A stretch of 37,291 bases of DNA, taken from contig JABLXH010000006.1 in NCBI GenBank assembly GCA_013178155.1, positions 1-37,291 on the forward strand, read 5' to 3'. The stretch comes from Armatimonadota bacterium. GTDB taxonomy: Bacteria; Armatimonadota; Zipacnadia; Zipacnadales; UBA11051. Position numbers and translations under genes: made by a program. Positions 34,284 through 37,291 of the stretch are shown here, one piece after another (the first letter of the stretch is position 1; every line of letters begins with the position of its first letter). The notes beneath the pieces are model-generated. The model saw only the letters and a program-made list of their open reading frames with translations. It ran no database searches and was not told the DNA's origin.

Positions 34284-35378
34284 TTAGACCCCTGACACCG
34301 GCCTTCCGCCGACGTCTCGCCAGCGGCAGAGGTCGGCGGCGTACTCGTCTACGGGTGGCTCGCCAAAGCGCGCCAGGTAGTCCCGGTCATACCAGAACGC
34401 ATACGTCCGCACGTGGCGGATGCCACGCTGGGCGTACGTGCGCAGGTCGTCGCGGAAAACCTCACGGTTCCACGGCACTCGCCTGACGTTCTCCCGCTTC
34501 CAGCCGCTGAAGCGCGAGTTGTCCAGCCAGTACTCCAGCACGTCCGCCCCGTCCGCACCGAACCACTCCAGGTTGCCGTCAAGGTGGTCCAGCAGCTCAC
34601 CGTGAGTGGGGTATCCTGGCACAAGCCGCGCCGCACGGTCGCTGAGCGGCCGCTCGAAGGTGCGCTCGATGGGGGCGAACTGCAGGAAGATGCCCGGCTC
34701 GGGACGGACCTGAGTCGGTGGCCGCAGCGTGCGGGTGTAGGCGAGGTGGCAGAGCCGCGCTGCCGGGTCCACCGTGCGCACGGCCTTGAGCAGCGAGTTC
34801 ACCAGCACCAGCGCCTGGTCGCTGTCCGACAGTCCCCGGCACTGCGGGCAACGACACATGGGCTGGCCGTCGTCAATCCAGAAGAAGTACCGCCCGGTCG
34901 TGGACTTCAGCGGCGCCACGTAGCTCGCCATGCGCTCACCGGCGATCTCCAGGGCGCGGGGGGCACTCACGCAGAGGTTGGCATCGGGCGTGCGCTGACC
35001 ATCTTCGTTCATCCGGAACAACTCCGGATTGTCGGCGAAGAGGTCCCGGGGAAGAGCCCAACTGCAGACGTGGAATCCGTACTCGAAGCCGATACCGTGT
35101 CTGGTGCAGTCGGCCACCGTGCGTCGGCCCAGCTCCGTGGCCCTCAGCCAACTCGGTGCCAGGTAAGTGAGGTCCAGGATGTTGAGGCCCAGCCGCGCCG
35201 CCGCCGCGGGCCAGTCCATGGCCCGCAACTCGCCCTCGCCAAGCATCACGGCGCGGGTCTGGAACCACGGGGCACCATCGCGGCCTGGCAGTCCGGCCTG
35301 GCCTTGACCCCCACAGGCAGCACCCACGAGCCCAACGCTCGCGCCACCGATGACTCTCAGGAACTGGCGGCGATCCAT
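34284..35378 (-). CDS. Tat-type lipoprotein with DUF4838-like domain
   Basis: A 364-aa protein. Its N-terminus MDRRQFLRVIGG is a twin-arginine-type signal (RRQFLR), followed by GASVGLVGAAC, a lipobox with Cys22. It is therefore predicted to be exported folded and lipid-anchored. The body matches DUF4838: a DNPELFRMNEDGQR segment, then DDGQPMCRCPQCRGLSDSDQ with a CxCxxC cluster, LCHLAYTRTLRPP, and DVLEYWLDNSRFSGWK. DUF4838 proteins are barrel-like and commonly found beside glycan enzymes; their activity is uncharacterised as far as I know. The CxCxxC motif could bind a metal or form disulfides. It is the only gene in the window ending in TAA. The start context has only a weak ribosome site. 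Confidence 0.78.
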   Translation of the reverse strand: MDRRQFLRVIGGASVGLVGAACGGQGQAGLPGRDGAPWFQTRAVMLGEGELRAMDWPAAAARLGLNILDLTYLAPSWLRATELGRRTVADCTRHGIGFEYGFHVCSWALPRDLFADNPELFRMNEDGQRTPDANLCVSAPRALEIAGERMASYVAPLKSTTGRYFFWIDDGQPMCRCPQCRGLSDSDQALVLVNSLLKAVRTVDPAARLCHLAYTRTLRPPTQVRPEPGIFLQFAPIERTFERPLSDRAARLVPGYPTHGELLDHLDGNLEWFGADGADVLEYWLDNSRFSGWKRENVRRVPWNREVFRDDLRTYAQRGIRHVRTYAFWYDRDYLARFGEPPVDEYAADLCRWRDVGGRPVSGV

Positions 35379-35497
35379 GGTCCGTCATTCGCCCACAAGC
35401 CGCCGCTACCTGCTCCCCAAACACCATCTGGAGAGGCGCCGGGGTGGCGGGCCTGCGTCCCCACGGCGCGGCGCCAACAGCCCCTGAACGCCGGGGG

Positions 35498-37291
35498 CTA
35501 TACCGCCAGACGCTGCAGCCTCTGGCGCTCCCGCTCGGCACGGTGTCGGTAGTTCAGACACCTCCGGATCAGCGGATGAGTGGCATACAGCCGCCATTCG
35601 GGGATGTCCATCACGTCCTCGATCACGTAGCGAGGTCCGCACATGCGCGGCGGCGCCAGGGTGATCCATTCGTGGGGTCGGATCGGGCGGAAGGCCAGCT
35701 CAACGTCCTGGAACTGCAGGGCCTGCGCTGCCTCGGGCGACATGGACTGCATGAACTCCTCGTAAGTCTTGCGTGCCCGAGCGTCACCCAACTGGTGCAT
35801 GCGCTGCCAGTGTTGCAGCGCCGCCTCCACATCACCGCGGTCATTCCGGAGCATGAGCGCCAGTCCGAGGTTGGCGTGTGACAGCGGGGAGTCCGGGCGG
35901 GCTTCCAGCGCGATCCGGAAATAGTGGATGGCGCTGGTCAGCAGCGTCCGGGCCTCCTGGCGAATCTGTTGCTTGCGCCCCTCTGCCATCAGGGTGGCGG
36001 TCTGCGCCTGACGCTGCAGTTCCTGGGCACGGCGGGCCTGGGCCAGCGCCAGGGCGTTCATAATCCAGGGCGGGGAATCCGTGCGCACTACCTTACGCAG
36101 CACCTCGACAGCCTTGGCGTAGTCACCGATCAGGTAAAAGAGTAGGCCCAGGTCGTGCGCTGAGGCCTCGTGGAAGGCGGGCAGCTCCATGGACCGCTCA
36201 AAGTGGGGACGAGCACGCAGGAACAGCTCCCGCACCGATGGGGCCACGGTGTCCTCCAGCCTCTCGTGCTGCTCGCTCTCCTTGAGCGCCGCCAGGACAT
36301 AGCACATACCTGTCAGGTAGTGCATCTCCGTCTGGGTTGGATGCTGTTTCAGGGCTGCCGCTAGCGTGTCACCGGCGGTCTGGTAGTCGCCCTCCAGGTA
36401 GTGGGCCAGCCCCAGGTTGAAGCTGGCCTCGGCAACTGGCCCCCTCCCGGCACTGACGATCCCCTGGAAGAGAGCAATGGCCTGGCGCAGGTTGTGGCTC
36501 CGCATCTGGCGGTGCGTTTCGGTGGTCGGCTCAATGCTCATCCCGGTCAACGTGAACACGAGCCCCCGTTCCAGAGCGGTTTCGGTCTCTTCGTCACCGA
36601 TCCTGTTGAGCAGCTCCCGGGCTTCGTCGCTCCTTCCGGCGGCCAACTGCGCGCGCACCAGGTTGTGGCCGTAAAGACCATCGGTTTGCACATTTTGCAG
36701 CCGCTGGAAGCACTCCAGAGCTTCCTGGTACCGCTGCGCCGCGAAGTGGAGACAGCCGATGTTGTTGACGGTTTCCGGATCCCCCGGGGCGAGCCGCTCA
36801 GCCTCGCGAAACGCCTCCAGGGCTCGCTCCCGCTCGCCCTGTTCCAGGAATACCAGTGCCATGTCATAGTGGGCCAGGTGTTGATGGGCACCGATATGCA
36901 GCGCGCTGCTGAAGGCCTCCGTGGCCTCCTCGACCTTGCCGTCCAGAGCGTAGGCGTTGCCCAGGTTCACCTGGATGCCAGCATGGCGCGGCTGCAGCCG
37001 TTCCGCCTTGGTGAGCCATTCCAGGGCGGCGCGCGTCTCACCGGCTTGCGCCAGCGCCGCCCCCAGGTTGCTAAAGACGACGGGATCCGCCGACAGCGCC
37101 GCCGCTGAGCTCATGGCCGATACCGCGCGGGCCAAGTGCCCCTCGCGGTAGGCCAGGACACCCAGGTTGGCCTGGGGGGGAGCGTAGGTGGGACGTTCGC
37201 GCAAGGCAGCAGTGAAGGCCTGGCGAGCCTCGGCGAACTGGCCCAGACGCAGCGAGCGGACCCCCAGGTTGTTGAGCAACACGGGGTCAGC
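35498..37291 (-). CDS. Large TPR-repeat protein, C-terminal part (5' end outside window)
   Basis: At least 597 codons are present, and the frame is open at the right edge. There are about ten or more tetratricopeptide repeats with the canonical W/L-G-Y-A-F-A-P pattern, e.g. NNLGVRSLRLGQFAEARQAF, ANLGVLAYREGHLARAV, VNLGNAYALDGKVEEATEAF, NNIGCLHFAAQRYQEALECF and FNLGLAHYLEGDYQTAG. The final ~90 residues (FMQSMSPEAAQALQFQDVELAF onward, to ERQRLQRLAV) leave the TPR pattern and end in a basic Arg-rich helix. TPR arrays mediate protein-protein contacts; no enzymatic module is seen in this part. It ends in TAG, 119 bp upstream of the DUF4838 start. A link to the glycan genes is not shown. Confidence 0.88.
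   Translation of the reverse strand, partial: ADPVLLNNLGVRSLRLGQFAEARQAFTAALRERPTYAPPQANLGVLAYREGHLARAVSAMSSAAALSADPVVFSNLGAALAQAGETRAALEWLTKAERLQPRHAGIQVNLGNAYALDGKVEEATEAFSSALHIGAHQHLAHYDMALVFLEQGERERALEAFREAERLAPGDPETVNNIGCLHFAAQRYQEALECFQRLQNVQTDGLYGHNLVRAQLAAGRSDEARELLNRIGDEETETALERGLVFTLTGMSIEPTTETHRQMRSHNLRQAIALFQGIVSAGRGPVAEASFNLGLAHYLEGDYQTAGDTLAAALKQHPTQTEMHYLTGMCYVLAALKESEQHERLEDTVAPSVRELFLRARPHFERSMELPAFHEASAHDLGLLFYLIGDYAKAVEVLRKVVRTDSPPWIMNALALAQARRAQELQRQAQTATLMAEGRKQQIRQEARTLLTSAIHYFRIALEARPDSPLSHANLGLALMLRNDRGDVEAALQHWQRMHQLGDARARKTYEEFMQSMSPEAAQALQFQDVELAFRPIRPHEWITLAPPRMCGPRYVIEDVMDIPEWRLYATHPLIRRCLNYRHRAERERQRLQRLAV

Noticed and set aside
1-37291. rRNA, tRNA or CRISPR array
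   Set aside because: I saw no cloverleaf, rRNA-like or regularly spaced direct-repeat sequence, though a covariance search was not possible here.

Overview
The window is a GC-rich bacterial segment packed with secreted carbohydrate-active enzymes and no housekeeping genes. Most products carry Sec signal peptides, and one carries a Tat-type lipoprotein signal. The family mix points to a planctomycete- or armatimonadete-like, probably uncultivated, polysaccharide degrader: a DUF6785/DUF6784 OPT-like membrane protein, GH71/99-like, GH2, GH5, GH43, sialidase, DUF4838, UroD-family and Gfo/Idh/MocA proteins, creatininase, and a SpoIVB-like S55 peptidase. The phylum cannot be fixed from this segment. 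There is no SusC/SusD pair, no ABC sugar importer and no rRNA, tRNA or CRISPR array that I can see.

Layout. A partial kelch-propeller gene on + (3-500) converges on a tightly packed eight-gene minus-strand cluster (507-17925). In transcription order this cluster is: UroD-family protein, a 1144-aa secreted hydrolase-like protein, the DUF6785/6784 membrane protein, a secreted TIM-barrel protein, a YVTN propeller, a GH71/99-like protein, a 1760-aa GH2 enzyme with a C-terminal staphylococcal-nuclease-like domain, and a CBM/LamG protein. Gaps are only 2-73 bp, so this is probably one operon that works as a glycan-utilisation locus built around an OPT-like permease. A Gfo/Idh/MocA oxidoreductase (18104-19120, +) is divergent from it.

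Between 19139 and 20610 lies an accessory-looking patch. It holds a HEPN-domain gene of lower GC, broken by one in-frame TAG, and upstream of it a 63-bp palindromic element with terminal inverted repeats. A second UroD-family gene (20611-21729) follows. Next is a minus-strand series: FAD oxidoreductase, creatininase, GH5, an SGNH hydrolase (also broken by one in-frame TAG) and an epimerase-like protein. Creatininase, GH5 and SGNH genes overlap by a few bases and look translationally coupled.

The right part holds a 1329-aa S55-peptidase/propeller fusion (-), a divergent GH43 plus sialidase pair (+), a Tat-lipoprotein DUF4838 gene (-) and a large partial TPR gene (-). The enzymes would depolymerise glycans outside the cell or in the periplasm. 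The permease would take up products, and the cytoplasmic Gfo/Idh/MocA, UroD-like, epimerase-like and FAD proteins could process them further. That working model is inference from context.

The 22 reading frames with a visible end stop with TGA (13), TAG (8) and TAA (1). TAG is therefore an ordinary terminator here, which bears on how to read the two internal TAG codons.
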